Shown piece after piece: positions 1-6,078 of a stretch of DNA of 6,078 nucleotides (positions within the stretch are counted from its first letter, which is position 1; each line of letters opens with the position of its first letter). Source of the DNA: an uncultured Synergistales bacterium (lineage in GTDB: Bacteria; Synergistota; Synergistia; Synergistales; Aminobacteriaceae). Made by a program: the position numbers and the translations under genes. The notes below the pieces were generated by a model that did not search any database, was not told the DNA's origin, and was given only the letters and a program-made list of their open reading frames with translations. The stretch covers positions 1 to 6,078 of the forward strand of contig CALFXN010000189.1 of assembly GCA_937957815.1 (NCBI GenBank), in the 5' to 3' direction.

Positions 1-1484
1 GTTCGTCGCCGGCCAGGGTGATCTCGGAATGGCTCGAGTCGCTGGACCGCGAGGGGGCGATCGATATACGGAAACGCGTCGAGGCGCCGTCCGGCTCTCC
101 CCTCTACGGCTTGCCGCCTGGCCTGAACGGTTTCGTCGGCAAACTCCGGGAGGTGTTTCTTTCCACAATCAGGGGGCTTCACGGCTTCACGTTCAACTTC
201 TTCCGGCTCGAGCGCGAGCTGTCGGCGTTCGTCGATACGTTTTCCGAAATCACGACGGCCGTCGACACGGGCGTCGTCGCGTCGAACGCGGTCGGAGACG
301 CCGTTTCAACGCAGTACGCGAGTTCGGAGGAGATTTCCTCCACGGCGCAGGCGCTCGCGCGGCTCGCCGCCGAACTGAACGAAACGGTCTCGTCCGTGAC
401 GGAGAAGGCGGAATCGGGCCGCGTCGCGCTCGAGGAGATGAACCGCTCGATAGGCGGAATCGGCGACGGAGTCGAAAATCTGACGTCAATGGCGAAGGAG
501 CTCGCCGAAAAGGTATCCGTCATCGGATCCGTCGTCCGGACCATCACCGGAATCGCGGAACAGACGAACCTCCTCGCGCTCAACGCGTCCATAGAGGCGG
601 CGCGGGCCGGCGGGGCGGGGCGGGGGTTCGCGGTCGTCGCGGACGAAGTGCGGAATCTCGCCGAGGAAAGCAAGCGGGCAGCGGCGCAGATCGGCGGAAG
701 TCTCGAGGAGCTCGTTCAGGATGTCCGCCGGACCAGTTCGGAGGCGGATGCGATCTCGGCCGGGATGAAGGATTCCGGAAGGATCGTGACGACTGCTGTC
801 GGGAGTTTCGGAGAGATTCTGAGCGGCGTCCGGGCGATCGGGGATGCGTCCGAACGGGTCGCGGCGAGCGCGCAGGAGTTGTCCGCGTCGTCGGAAGAAC
901 TCGCGGCGACGGCGGAGACCGCTTCGAAAGAGACGGAGACGATGCGCGGGGAGTTTTCCGTCATAGGTTCGTCGGTCGGGGAGATCGCGAAGATGGCGGA
1001 AGCTCTCCGGACCTCGGCGGGCCGGAACGCCGTGGAAGCGGGAATACTCTGCCGTGGGCTCAGGTCCGTCAGGGCGATGACGGACAGGGACTTTTCGGAT
1101 ATCGCGAAGGCGGCCGTCGAGGCGCACAAGACGTGGATCATGGCACTCGGGAAGATGATGTCGGAAGGATCCGGGTCGGTCGAAACGGACCCAGCGAGAT
1201 GCCGCTTCGGGGTGTTCCTCTCGCTCGTCGACAGGCCCGACGTCGTTCCCGACGCGCTCTGGTCGCGCGTCCTCTCGCTTCACGAGGAGCTGCACCGGAC
1301 GGGACACGCCGTCACGGACGCGCTGCGGAAAAAGGATCGCTCCGCTGCCGGAGCGGGACTCCGGAAGGCGCAGGAGATCAGCTCGACGCTCGTTTCGCTG
1401 TTCGGAGAAGTTATTGCGCTCTGCGGCGGCGGTTCGGACATCCCGGGTCTCCCCGCGCCCGGGCGATCGCTTTCAAGGGAGTAA
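1..1484 (+). CDS. Methyl-accepting chemotaxis protein with C-terminal CZB zinc-binding domain (5' end missing)
   Basis: This is a chemoreceptor that would signal to CheA/CheW. The frame is open to the left edge (first full codon at 3). The GTG at 18 has no ribosome site, so the gene starts upstream. Numbering from that GTG, residues 1-50 resemble the second half of a HAMP domain (EGAIDIRKR, then LPPGLNGF), which implies a membrane anchor and sensor outside the window. Residues about 80-330 form the coiled-coil signalling hairpin, with the conserved tip [18 protein letters not shown] at 181-198 followed by [17 protein letters not shown]. Residues about 365-465 match a CZB domain, with likely Zn ligands H370, C395, H422 and H426. 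The CRFG motif, the HxxxH pair and the 27-residue C-to-H spacing fit the family. CZB receptors are known to sense zinc or oxidants such as hypochlorous acid. No C-terminal CheR-docking pentapeptide is visible. The stop codon lies inside a long hairpin. The MCP call is firm, CZB is strong, and HAMP is inferred. Confidence 0.95.
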   Translation, partial: SSPARVISEWLESLDREGAIDIRKRVEAPSGSPLYGLPPGLNGFVGKLREVFLSTIRGLHGFTFNFFRLERELSAFVDTFSEITTAVDTGVVASNAVGDAVSTQYASSEEISSTAQALARLAAELNETVSSVTEKAESGRVALEEMNRSIGGIGDGVENLTSMAKELAEKVSVIGSVVRTITGIAEQTNLLALNASIEAARAGGAGRGFAVVADEVRNLAEESKRAAAQIGGSLEELVQDVRRTSSEADAISAGMKDSGRIVTTAVGSFGEILSGVRAIGDASERVAASAQELSASSEELAATAETASKETETMRGEFSVIGSSVGEIAKMAEALRTSAGRNAVEAGILCRGLRSVRAMTDRDFSDIAKAAVEAHKTWIMALGKMMSEGSGSVETDPARCRFGVFLSLVDRPDVVPDALWSRVLSLHEELHRTGHAVTDALRKKDRSAAGAGLRKAQEISSTLVSLFGEVIALCGGGSDIPGLPAPGRSLSRE

Positions 1485-1530
1485 CGCGAAAGGGGCCGGG
1501 CGGACGCCCGGCCCCTTTCGCGTTACTCCC
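1477..1530. terminator. 26-bp perfect inverted repeat, probable bidirectional terminator between convergent genes
   Basis: The arms 1477-1502 and 1505-1530 are exact reverse complements around a 2-base centre (GA). The core is GGGGCCGGGCG paired with CGCCCGGCCCC, flanked by AAA on the left and TTT on the right. The left arm contains the TAA stop of the + strand receptor (1482-1484), and the right arm ends 7 bp before the stop of the - strand small gene (1538). The position between two converging genes and the symmetry suggest termination in both directions. There is no proper U-tract after the full stem on either strand. Only the shorter GC core is followed by a three-T run, on both strands, so classical intrinsic termination is likely but not certain. 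Confidence 0.75.
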
Positions 1531-1537
1531 GGGGCCG

Positions 1538-1795
1538 TCAGCCCCCGTGGCACCCGGAGCATCCGCTGCAACCGCCGCCGCAGCCTCCGCTCTGAAGATC
1601 CCGGATGACGGGGAGGAAAACCTCGACGATTCCGTGGAGATTCTCGAGCCCTTCATCCCCGTCCTGCATCCCGACGGCACTGCGGACATCCTCCACGCTT
1701 TCCGCACCCTGCGCGATACTCATGACGACATCCCGCAGCGTGACGTTCCTGGCCGCGCAGACCATCGTATCCGCGGGCATCGAACTCCAATCCAT
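1538..1795 (-). CDS. Small BFD-like (2Fe-2S) domain protein lacking most cluster cysteines, with Gly/Cys-rich tail
   Basis: This is an 85-residue cytoplasmic protein of unknown function. Residues 11-41 (VCAARNVTLRDVV, then GAESVEDVRSAVG) follow the pattern of small BFD-like [2Fe-2S] proteins, where VCxCxxVTxxDI is followed by GAxxxEEVxxxTGAGxxCGxC. Only the first cysteine (C13) is kept: the second is A28 of the longer reading (A15 here), and the CGxC pair is replaced by residues of QDGDEGL. The last 16 residues are glycine-rich and hold C72, C76, C79 and C82, then H83 (spacing CX3CX2CX2C). These could bind metal or a cluster instead, but this is inference. The ATG at 1795 is chosen because a perfect AGGAGG lies 8 nt upstream. 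Earlier in-frame ATGs at 1834 and 1813 have no ribosome site. The gene follows the - strand receptor by 69 bp and may be co-transcribed with it or use its own weak promoter. Confidence 0.82.
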   Translation of the reverse strand: MDWSSMPADTMVCAARNVTLRDVVMSIAQGAESVEDVRSAVGMQDGDEGLENLHGIVEVFLPVIRDLQSGGCGGGCSGCSGCHGG

Positions 1796-1803
1796 ATAAC
1801 GTG

Positions 1804-1809
1804 CCTCCT
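1804..1809 (-). promoter_or_regulatory. Shine-Dalgarno site that fixes the start of the small BFD-like gene
   Basis: The - strand reads AGGAGG, with 8 nt to the ATG at 1795. It is a full match to the anti-SD sequence and the only one near the three candidate Met codons (1834, 1813, 1795), so it selects the 85-residue reading over the 98-residue one. Confidence 0.85.
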
Positions 1810-1811
1810 GC

Positions 1812-1838
1812 ATCGATCGATTTTCTGACAACATCGAT
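1812..1838. repeat. ATCGAT palindrome cluster in the leader of the small gene
   Basis: ATCGATCGAT at 1812-1821 is a 10-bp palindrome, and a further ATCGAT lies at 1833-1838, with centres 19 bp apart. They sit just downstream of a possible -10 element (1839-1844) and upstream of the ribosome site, where a repressor could act. The three overlapping or adjacent hexamers stand out in GC-rich DNA, but no known regulator site is recognised and chance is possible. Confidence 0.3.
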
Positions 1839-1844
1839 ATTGTA
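1839..1844 (-). promoter_or_regulatory. Possible -10 element for the small BFD-like gene
   Basis: The - strand reads TACAAT, five of six matches to TATAAT, in an AT-rich island between two GC-rich genes. It would give a leader of roughly 37 nt. No convincing -35 box is seen: the best, with 16-bp spacing, is AGTACA with three of six matches and overlaps the stop of the upstream receptor. The small gene may instead be read from the receptor transcript. Confidence 0.3.
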
Positions 1845-1864
1845 CCGAAAAATCTTCGGATGTA

Positions 1865-4021
1865 CTATCCCGCGGCGACAAGCCCGTTTTCCTTTTCTCC
1901 GGCGGAGAGTGGGTTCCCGTCTCCGCCGCGGTCGACCGAGAATCCCGAGAGGAGCGCCTCCATGTGCCCGGCGCCTTCGAAGATCTTCTGGGCCTCTCCC
2001 GCGACGCCGTCCGCAGCCTTCGACGTCTCTCCGACCGCGCCGCGGACCCCGTCGACCATTTCGGCGATCCGGACGGTGCTTTTTGCGACCTGGTCGATGG
2101 AATTCGCCATTTCCTCGCTTGACGCGGCCTGCTCCTCGGCGACGGACGCGAGTCCGTGGATCGAGTCGACGAGCCTCGCGATAGCCGCGAGGCTCTCCTG
2201 AAGGCGTTTCTGTGCGCCTTCGGCCTTCGCCGTCGTGCTCTTCATGATGGCACCCGCCTCCTGCGTCGCCGATATCGACGCATCCGCGTTCGACTGAAGC
2301 GTCGTGATGAGACGGGCGACTTCCTGCGCGGCCTTCGCCGATTCTTCCGCGAGCTTGCGCACTTCGTCCGCGACGACCGCGAAGCCGCGTCCGGCGTCCC
2401 CGGCCCGCGCTGCCTCGATGGCGGCGTTCAGCGCCAGAAGGTTCGTCTGGTCCGCGATCGACGTGATGACCGTGACGAAGCGCGAGATCTCCTCGACCGA
2501 TGACGCGAGGTGGCCGATCTTCTCCGCGCTTTCCCCGGAACGCTCTCCGACCTTCCGGATATCCCCGATAACCTCGTCGACCTGCTCCACCGCCTCGCGC
2601 GCCATCTTTCCGGCGCCTTCACCGAAGGACGCGCCGTCGCCCGCCGTCTTCGCGGCGTTCTGCGCGCCGGAGGCGACTTCCTCGATTCCCGCGTTCGTCT
2701 GCTGGATCGCGGCGCTGTTGGATTCCGAGAGGGACGCGACCTCTTCGACCGATCCCCGGATCTCCTCGACCGAGGCGTTGGTCTCCTGCGACAGGGCCGC
2801 AAGGGATTCCGCGCGCCGCGCGAGGTCGCCGGCCGTCGCCTTTATCTGCCGGACCGATTCCGCCTGCGCTGTGACCATCGCCGCTAGCGCGTCCGCGAGC
2901 GTTCCGATTTCGTCGTTCGAATCGTATCGGAAGTCCTTTCGGGAGATCGTGAGATCTCCCTTTCCGGCCCGTTCCGCGAGTTCGACGGCCGTGACGAGCG
3001 GACGCGTGATGACGCGCGTGATGAGGAACGAAATCAGAAGTCCCGCGAGAACCGCGGCGACGAGGGCGAGGGTGACGATCTTTCTGGCGCCGGTCGCTTC
3101 CGCGACGGTGAACTTCGCGATTTCCCCGGCGCGGGCGATGCCGCCGTCGGTAACCTTCTGCGCGGCCGAGAGAACGTTGTTCGCGCTTTCGGCGCGTTCC
3201 GCGTCGAGCACCTGAAGCTCGAGCCACGTCGCCTTGTAGTTCCTGACGGCCTGGCTGTAGTTCTTCGCGGCTTTCTCGACCTCGTCGATGATGTCGAGGT
3301 TCGCCTTCTGCTGCGTGACCTTCCTGAGGGCATCGAGGGTCGGGAAGATTCCGTCGACGATCTTCTCGACGCGATCCAGTTGCCCGGGAGAACGAGAGAG
3401 GATTCCCGCGTACGTCAGAATCCGGGCGTCGTCCACGGACTGGATGGCCTCGTTGAGCATCCTGATCTTGTCGAGCCGTGCGAGCAGCGCTTCGGATTCC
3501 TTGAACTCGTTGACCTCCGTGATGAATGTTTCGTACTGGATTCTCAGAAAATTCTTCGACATTCTCACGAACGTCTGTCCCGTTTTGTCCGCGTTCCGCT
3601 TTTCGGCGTTCATCTTCCCGAGGAGATCCCGTGTCGCCTCGAAACGGGAAACGAAGACGTCCAGCCCCTTCGAGGCGGCTTCCGCGTTCGTCTTCAGGGT
3701 CGTGAGTCCCGGATATTTCGCCGTGAGGTCCGCAGCCTCCTTCAGGTGATTGCGGACGTTCGAGACATGCGCGTTCGCGTCGTCGGCGTGGCTCGAATCT
3801 TCCGTCAGGCTGAACAGATCGGTTTTCAGGACGAGGTTCAGCGATTGCCGTTCGACGCCGGCGGCGAGCCGGACGCTCGGCACGTACTGATCGGCGAGCG
3901 TGGCGGCCTCGTCGCTGACGCCGGCGAGCCGTGCGCCGCTGACGTACCCGACCGCCGCGAACAGGATGATCAGAATCCCGAAACCAACGGCGAGCTTCAT
4001 GCCGATCCTGAGGTTTTTCAT
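1865..4021 (-). CDS. Methyl-accepting chemotaxis protein, two transmembrane helices with HBM-like periplasmic sensor
   Basis: This is a complete inner-membrane chemoreceptor of 718 residues. Segment 1 is at about 9-27 (after [15 protein letters not shown]). A wholly helical periplasmic region of about 285 residues follows (28-313), the size and style of a helical bimodular (HBM) or extended four-helix sensor; known HBM receptors bind TCA-cycle acids and related ligands, but the ligand here is unknown. Segment 2 is at about 314-334, then HAMP at about 335-385 with ITRPL, GDLTI and DEIG (370-373). The signalling hairpin follows, with tip [18 protein letters not shown] near 524-541 and a methylation-type [11 protein letters not shown] near 629-639. 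The tail has no CheR-docking pentapeptide. The ATG at 4021 is chosen because GGGAGGA lies just upstream; the 44 extra in-frame codons to 4153 include the promoter and no signal. The gene lies 163 bp after the response regulator. The MCP call is certain; HBM is by length and pattern only. Confidence 0.96.
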   Translation of the reverse strand: MKNLRIGMKLAVGFGILIILFAAVGYVSGARLAGVSDEAATLADQYVPSVRLAAGVERQSLNLVLKTDLFSLTEDSSHADDANAHVSNVRNHLKEAADLTAKYPGLTTLKTNAEAASKGLDVFVSRFEATRDLLGKMNAEKRNADKTGQTFVRMSKNFLRIQYETFITEVNEFKESEALLARLDKIRMLNEAIQSVDDARILTYAGILSRSPGQLDRVEKIVDGIFPTLDALRKVTQQKANLDIIDEVEKAAKNYSQAVRNYKATWLELQVLDAERAESANNVLSAAQKVTDGGIARAGEIAKFTVAEATGARKIVTLALVAAVLAGLLISFLITRVITRPLVTAVELAERAGKGDLTISRKDFRYDSNDEIGTLADALAAMVTAQAESVRQIKATAGDLARRAESLAALSQETNASVEEIRGSVEEVASLSESNSAAIQQTNAGIEEVASGAQNAAKTAGDGASFGEGAGKMAREAVEQVDEVIGDIRKVGERSGESAEKIGHLASSVEEISRFVTVITSIADQTNLLALNAAIEAARAGDAGRGFAVVADEVRKLAEESAKAAQEVARLITTLQSNADASISATQEAGAIMKSTTAKAEGAQKRLQESLAAIARLVDSIHGLASVAEEQAASSEEMANSIDQVAKSTVRIAEMVDGVRGAVGETSKAADGVAGEAQKIFEGAGHMEALLSGFSVDRGGDGNPLSAGEKENGLVAAG

Positions 4022-4027
4022 GGTTCT

Positions 4028-4034
4028 TCCTCCC
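4028..4034 (-). promoter_or_regulatory. Shine-Dalgarno site of the HBM-like chemoreceptor
   Basis: The - strand reads GGGAGGA, with GGAGG 7 nt before the ATG at 4021. It marks that ATG as the start rather than the in-frame ATG at 4153, and the resulting N-terminus begins directly with the first membrane segment, as expected for this family. Confidence 0.85.
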
Positions 4035-4069
4035 TCTTCTCCGGAATATATGCCGTCTGTACGCGTCAA

Positions 4070-4098
4070 ATTGTGAGCGTTTCGCCGGACATTTGCAA
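4070..4098 (-). promoter_or_regulatory. Probable sigma-70-type promoter of the HBM-like chemoreceptor
   Basis: On the - strand TTGCAA (4093-4098) and CACAAT (4070-4075) are separated by exactly 17 bp, each with four of six matches to consensus. The predicted start would leave a leader of about 40 nt before the ATG at 4021. The whole 4022-4184 gap is visibly AT-richer than the genes. A flagellar-type (sigma-28) match in the same place is poorer. Confidence 0.5.
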
Positions 4099-4184
4099 GG
4101 TTTGAGGGAATTATGGCGCTATTTTTGTTCACCGCCGCGGGATTTTTTTCCATTAACCGTTACGGTCGTTCCATCCGCGGGGTA
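4099..4184. other. Intergenic stretch after the response regulator, no clear terminator
   Basis: Two self-complementary CCGCGG blocks (4135-4140 and 4175-4180) enclose a small inverted repeat, ACCGT-T-ACGGT (4156-4166). On the - strand these could fold, but no run of T follows, so they do not look like an intrinsic terminator for the kinase-regulator operon. Read-through into the receptor gene is possible. The A7 run (- strand) lies inside the possible loop. No open frame here has a ribosome site. Confidence 0.35.
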
Positions 4185-4880
4185 TCACCGGAGGCGGTAG
4201 CGGTTGACGGGTCGTCCCGTCGAACGGTATTCGAGGTCGATGGAGGCCCGGTTTTTCCCGACGAGATGTCCGAGATAGCGACGCACGGTGGCGGGCGCGA
4301 TTCCGGAGGCAGCTGCGGTTTCCTCGCATGTGACGGGGGCGCCGAGGGAACGGAGCGTGTCGAGGATTTTCTCGAGGGTTCCCTCCTGAAAGCCCTTCGG
4401 AAGCTCGTCGAGCGTCTGTCCGGTGTCGCGGAGGGTCCGGAACGAAAAAACGCCGTCGACAGCCTCCTGGGAGAGGCGTCCTTCGGCCGAAAGCGTGTCG
4501 AGCGTCCGGCGATAGATCACGTAGGCCCCCAGCATCGAACGGAATCGGTCGTAGCTGAAGGGCTTGATGAGATAGTCGAGCGTGCCGAGACCGATGGCTT
4601 CCTTGAGGTACCGGCATTCGTCGGCCGCGGACACGAGGACGACGTCAACGGTGTTTCCCCGCATCCGGACCTCGCGGAGAGCCTCGAGGCCGTTCATTCC
4701 GGGCATATAGATATCGAGGAGCATCAGATCGATATCGCCGCTGCCGAGCCGGCGCAACATCGCCTCGGCTCCGTCGGCCGTTCCGGCGGAGACGAAATCT
4801 TCCACGGTCGAAAGGTACCGCAGGTTGATGCGGCAGACCATCAGATCGTCGTCGACGATCAGGACGCGATAGGGGATCAG
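4185..4880 (-). CDS. CitB/DcuR-family DNA-binding response regulator, probable CTG start
   Basis: This is a two-component transcription regulator of 231 residues. The receiver covers about 4-125, with acidic pocket D10-D12 in VLIVDDD, phospho-acceptor D56 in LLDIYMP, S84, and K106 in LIKPF. The C-terminal region (about 165-231) is a helix-turn-helix of the CitB/DcuR/DpiA type, with EETAAASGIAPATVRRYL and the closing GRP-x-NRYRL. Members of this family usually control citrate, malate or fumarate genes. The first ATG in frame (4841) would delete the acidic pocket and has no ribosome site. The frame is open only back to the TGA at 4884-4886, with no ATG, GTG or TTG. A CTG at 4878-4880 lies 6 nt after AGGAG and overlaps the kinase TGA as CTGA, so translational coupling is likely. 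A rare ATC start at 4877 or a base error cannot be excluded. It is the probable partner of the adjacent hybrid kinase. Confidence 0.93.
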   Translation of the reverse strand: MIPYRVLIVDDDLMVCRINLRYLSTVEDFVSAGTADGAEAMLRRLGSGDIDLMLLDIYMPGMNGLEALREVRMRGNTVDVVLVSAADECRYLKEAIGLGTLDYLIKPFSYDRFRSMLGAYVIYRRTLDTLSAEGRLSQEAVDGVFSFRTLRDTGQTLDELPKGFQEGTLEKILDTLRSLGAPVTCEETAAASGIAPATVRRYLGHLVGKNRASIDLEYRSTGRPVNRYRLR

Positions 4881-6078
4881 GCTTCACTCCTCTCGAGAAA
4901 TCCGCGCGCGAGGACGAGCAGCGATCGCATGGCGGCTTCGAGGACGCGGGAATCGGAGAGAGCGTTCTCCATTCTCCCTTCGCGGGCGTCCGCTTCGAGT
5001 CGGGCCGCGATTTCGGACGCGGTCCTGTCGTCGAAATAAGACGACTGCCCCTTGAGACGATGCGCCGCCTCCTCCGTTCCCGCCGCGTCGCCGCTTTCCA
5101 CGCTTTTCCGGAGGGCGGCGATGTGCGTCGGCGCCACTTCGATGAAAGCGCGAAGGATGGGCGTCATGAGCGTGGGATCGTTTCCCGCGAGACGGGCAAT
5201 GGAAGACAATCCGGAGTCACTCCACTGGTTCGGCTCCGCCGATCCGCCGCCGGAGAAGGCTCGTGCGGCGACGCGAAGGATTTCGTCCCGCCTCACGGGT
5301 TTCGAGATATAGTCGTCCATGCCTGCCGCGAGACAGCGCTCCCGGTCTCCCGTCATGGCGTAGGCGGTCATCGCGACGATCGGGGTTCGTTTCGAGGATG
5401 CCCGTTCGTTTTCGATCGCGCGGATCCGGCGCGTCGCCTCGAGCCCGTCGAAGACGGGCATCTTGACATCCATGAGGATGAGGTCGTAGTCGCCCGACTC
5501 GAAGCTCCGCACGGCTTCCTCGCCGTTCTCGGCGATGTCGATGGTCCATGACGTATTGCGGAGCATCCCGAGCGCCACTTCGCGGTTCATCGGTTCGTCC
5601 TCGGCGAGAAGGACGCGGAGCGTCTCCCCTCCGATCGCACCGTCGGCCTCCGGAGAACGGTTTTCTTCGCCGGCGGCGCAGGGAACGTCCGCGATTTTCA
5701 GCGGGAAATCGACGCGGAACGTCGACCCCGAATCGTCGCTCTGCGCCGAGACGTCCCCGCCGAGGAGCTTCGCGATCCGCCGCGAGACCGGGAGACCGAG
5801 CCCGATGCCGCCGCGTCCTCCGGGCGGCGTCGACCGGACGTAGGGGTCGAATATGTGCGGCAGGTCCTCGGGCGGAATGCCGATTCCCGTATCGACGACA
5901 ACGAACGAGACATCCACCGTACGGTCGTCTCCCTCGCGCGGGGAGACGGAGAGCGTGACGGAGACCGAACCGACGTCGGTGAAGCGGATCGCGTTATCGA
6001 CGAGGTTGTCGAGGATCTGTTCGACGCGGAATGCGTCCCCTGTCATCGCGGACGGGATCGTTCCTTCCGTGCGGAGGG
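4877..6078 (-). CDS. Hybrid sensor histidine kinase, ATPase-receiver-HPt part (5' end missing)
   Basis: This is the C-terminal 400 residues of a phosphorelay kinase; the sensor and the phospho-accepting HisKA domain lie beyond the right edge. The frame is open to the edge, and the Met at 6046 is internal, just before the N box. Numbering from that Met, the ATPase domain shows the N box (NLVDNA, N14 and N18), the G1 box DTGIGI (52-57), the F box FDPY (66-69) and the G2 box GGIGLGL (79-85). A receiver domain spans about 143-262, with acidic E149-D150, phospho-acceptor D193 in LMDVKMP, T227 and K249 in YISKP. An HPt domain spans about 280-389, with the phospho-histidine H329 in AHRLKG. All catalytic positions visible are intact, so a His-Asp-His relay is expected. 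The stop codon overlaps the start of the CitB-type regulator by 4 nt, making that protein the likely phosphate acceptor. The domain layout is certain; the signal is unknown. Confidence 0.96.
   Translation of the reverse strand, partial: LRTEGTIPSAMTGDAFRVEQILDNLVDNAIRFTDVGSVSVTLSVSPREGDDRTVDVSFVVVDTGIGIPPEDLPHIFDPYVRSTPPGGRGGIGLGLPVSRRIAKLLGGDVSAQSDDSGSTFRVDFPLKIADVPCAAGEENRSPEADGAIGGETLRVLLAEDEPMNREVALGMLRNTSWTIDIAENGEEAVRSFESGDYDLILMDVKMPVFDGLEATRRIRAIENERASSKRTPIVAMTAYAMTGDRERCLAAGMDDYISKPVRRDEILRVAARAFSGGGSAEPNQWSDSGLSSIARLAGNDPTLMTPILRAFIEVAPTHIAALRKSVESGDAAGTEEAAHRLKGQSSYFDDRTASEIAARLEADAREGRMENALSDSRVLEAAMRSLLVLARGFLERSEA
4887..4891 (-). promoter_or_regulatory. Shine-Dalgarno site supporting the CTG start of the response regulator
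   Basis: The - strand reads AGGAG, inside the last codons of the kinase gene and 6 nt before the CTG at 4880. The spacing is close to that of the two other - strand genes here (7 and 8 nt), which supports initiation at or next to this CTG. Confidence 0.65.

Noticed and set aside
18..20. GTG as true start of the CZB receptor
   Set aside because: The frame is open to the window edge, there is no usable ribosome site, and the first residues look like the middle of a HAMP domain.
29..1828. 599-codon open frame on the + strand overlapping the CZB receptor
   Set aside because: It is an Arg/Gly-rich shadow of the receptor frame created by high GC, runs through the hairpin at 1477-1530 and has no family pattern or ribosome site.
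1796..1834. Longer 98-residue version of the small protein from the ATG at 1834
   Set aside because: No Shine-Dalgarno lies before 1834 or 1813, while a perfect AGGAGG precedes the ATG at 1795.
2304..3215. 303-codon open frame antisense to the HBM-like receptor
   Set aside because: Ser/Ala/Arg-rich translation typical of a reverse-strand shadow; the opposite strand carries a complete, well-conserved MCP.
4078..4106. Sigma-28 (flagellar) promoter before the HBM-like receptor
   Set aside because: Only partial matches such as CAAACCTT and GGCGAAAC with imperfect spacing; the TTGCAA-17-CACAAT pair is the better explanation.
4022..4153. 44-codon N-terminal extension of the HBM-like receptor from the ATG at 4153
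   Set aside because: It has no ribosome site, an untypical polar N-terminus and covers the likely promoter; the ATG at 4021 has a strong GGGAGGA and begins at the first membrane segment.
4113..5039. 308-codon open frame on the + strand over the response regulator and kinase
   Set aside because: It is antisense to two genes with all catalytic motifs intact, and no domain or ribosome site supports it.

Overview
The window is a GC-rich bacterial signal-transduction locus with five genes. One chemoreceptor is on the + strand and runs in from the left edge. Four genes are on the - strand: read from the right edge, a hybrid histidine kinase (5' end missing), a CitB/DcuR-type response regulator, a second chemoreceptor, and a small BFD-like protein with a cysteine-rich tail. 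No tRNA, rRNA, CRISPR array or mobile element was seen. The strong G/C bias at third codon positions, the good Shine-Dalgarno sites and the style of the receptors suggest a high-GC, Gram-negative-type motile anaerobe. The wording of the second receptor's signalling domain reminds me of Synergistota, but this is an impression and not a proven assignment.

Layout. Positions 1-1484 (+) hold a methyl-accepting chemotaxis protein (MCP) with a C-terminal zinc-binding CZB domain. A 26-bp perfect hairpin at 1477-1530 includes its stop codon and separates it from the convergent - strand genes. Positions 1538-1795 (-) hold an 85-residue protein that looks like a BFD-like [2Fe-2S] domain. It keeps only one of the four expected cysteines but ends in a glycine/cysteine tail. 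Positions 1865-4021 (-) hold a complete two-transmembrane MCP of 718 residues with a long helical, HBM-like periplasmic sensor. A 163-bp gap at 4022-4184 carries its promoter. Positions 4185-4880 (-) hold the response regulator, most simply read from a CTG start that overlaps the kinase stop codon. Positions 4877-6078 (-) hold the end of a hybrid kinase with ATPase, receiver and HPt domains.

How they may work together. The kinase supplies an internal His-Asp-His relay whose HPt histidine would pass phosphate to the translationally coupled response regulator, a DNA-binding protein of the organic-acid (CitB/DcuR) class. The next gene downstream encodes a receptor whose HBM-like sensor belongs to a class known in part for binding organic acids, so a shared stimulus, or control of the receptor by the regulator, is a reasonable hypothesis. 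No CheA, CheW, CheR or CheB gene is present, so both receptors must use chemotaxis machinery encoded elsewhere. The points most worth checking are the decayed BFD domain with its Cys tail, the CTG start, and the pairing of a hybrid HPt kinase with a CitB-type regulator.
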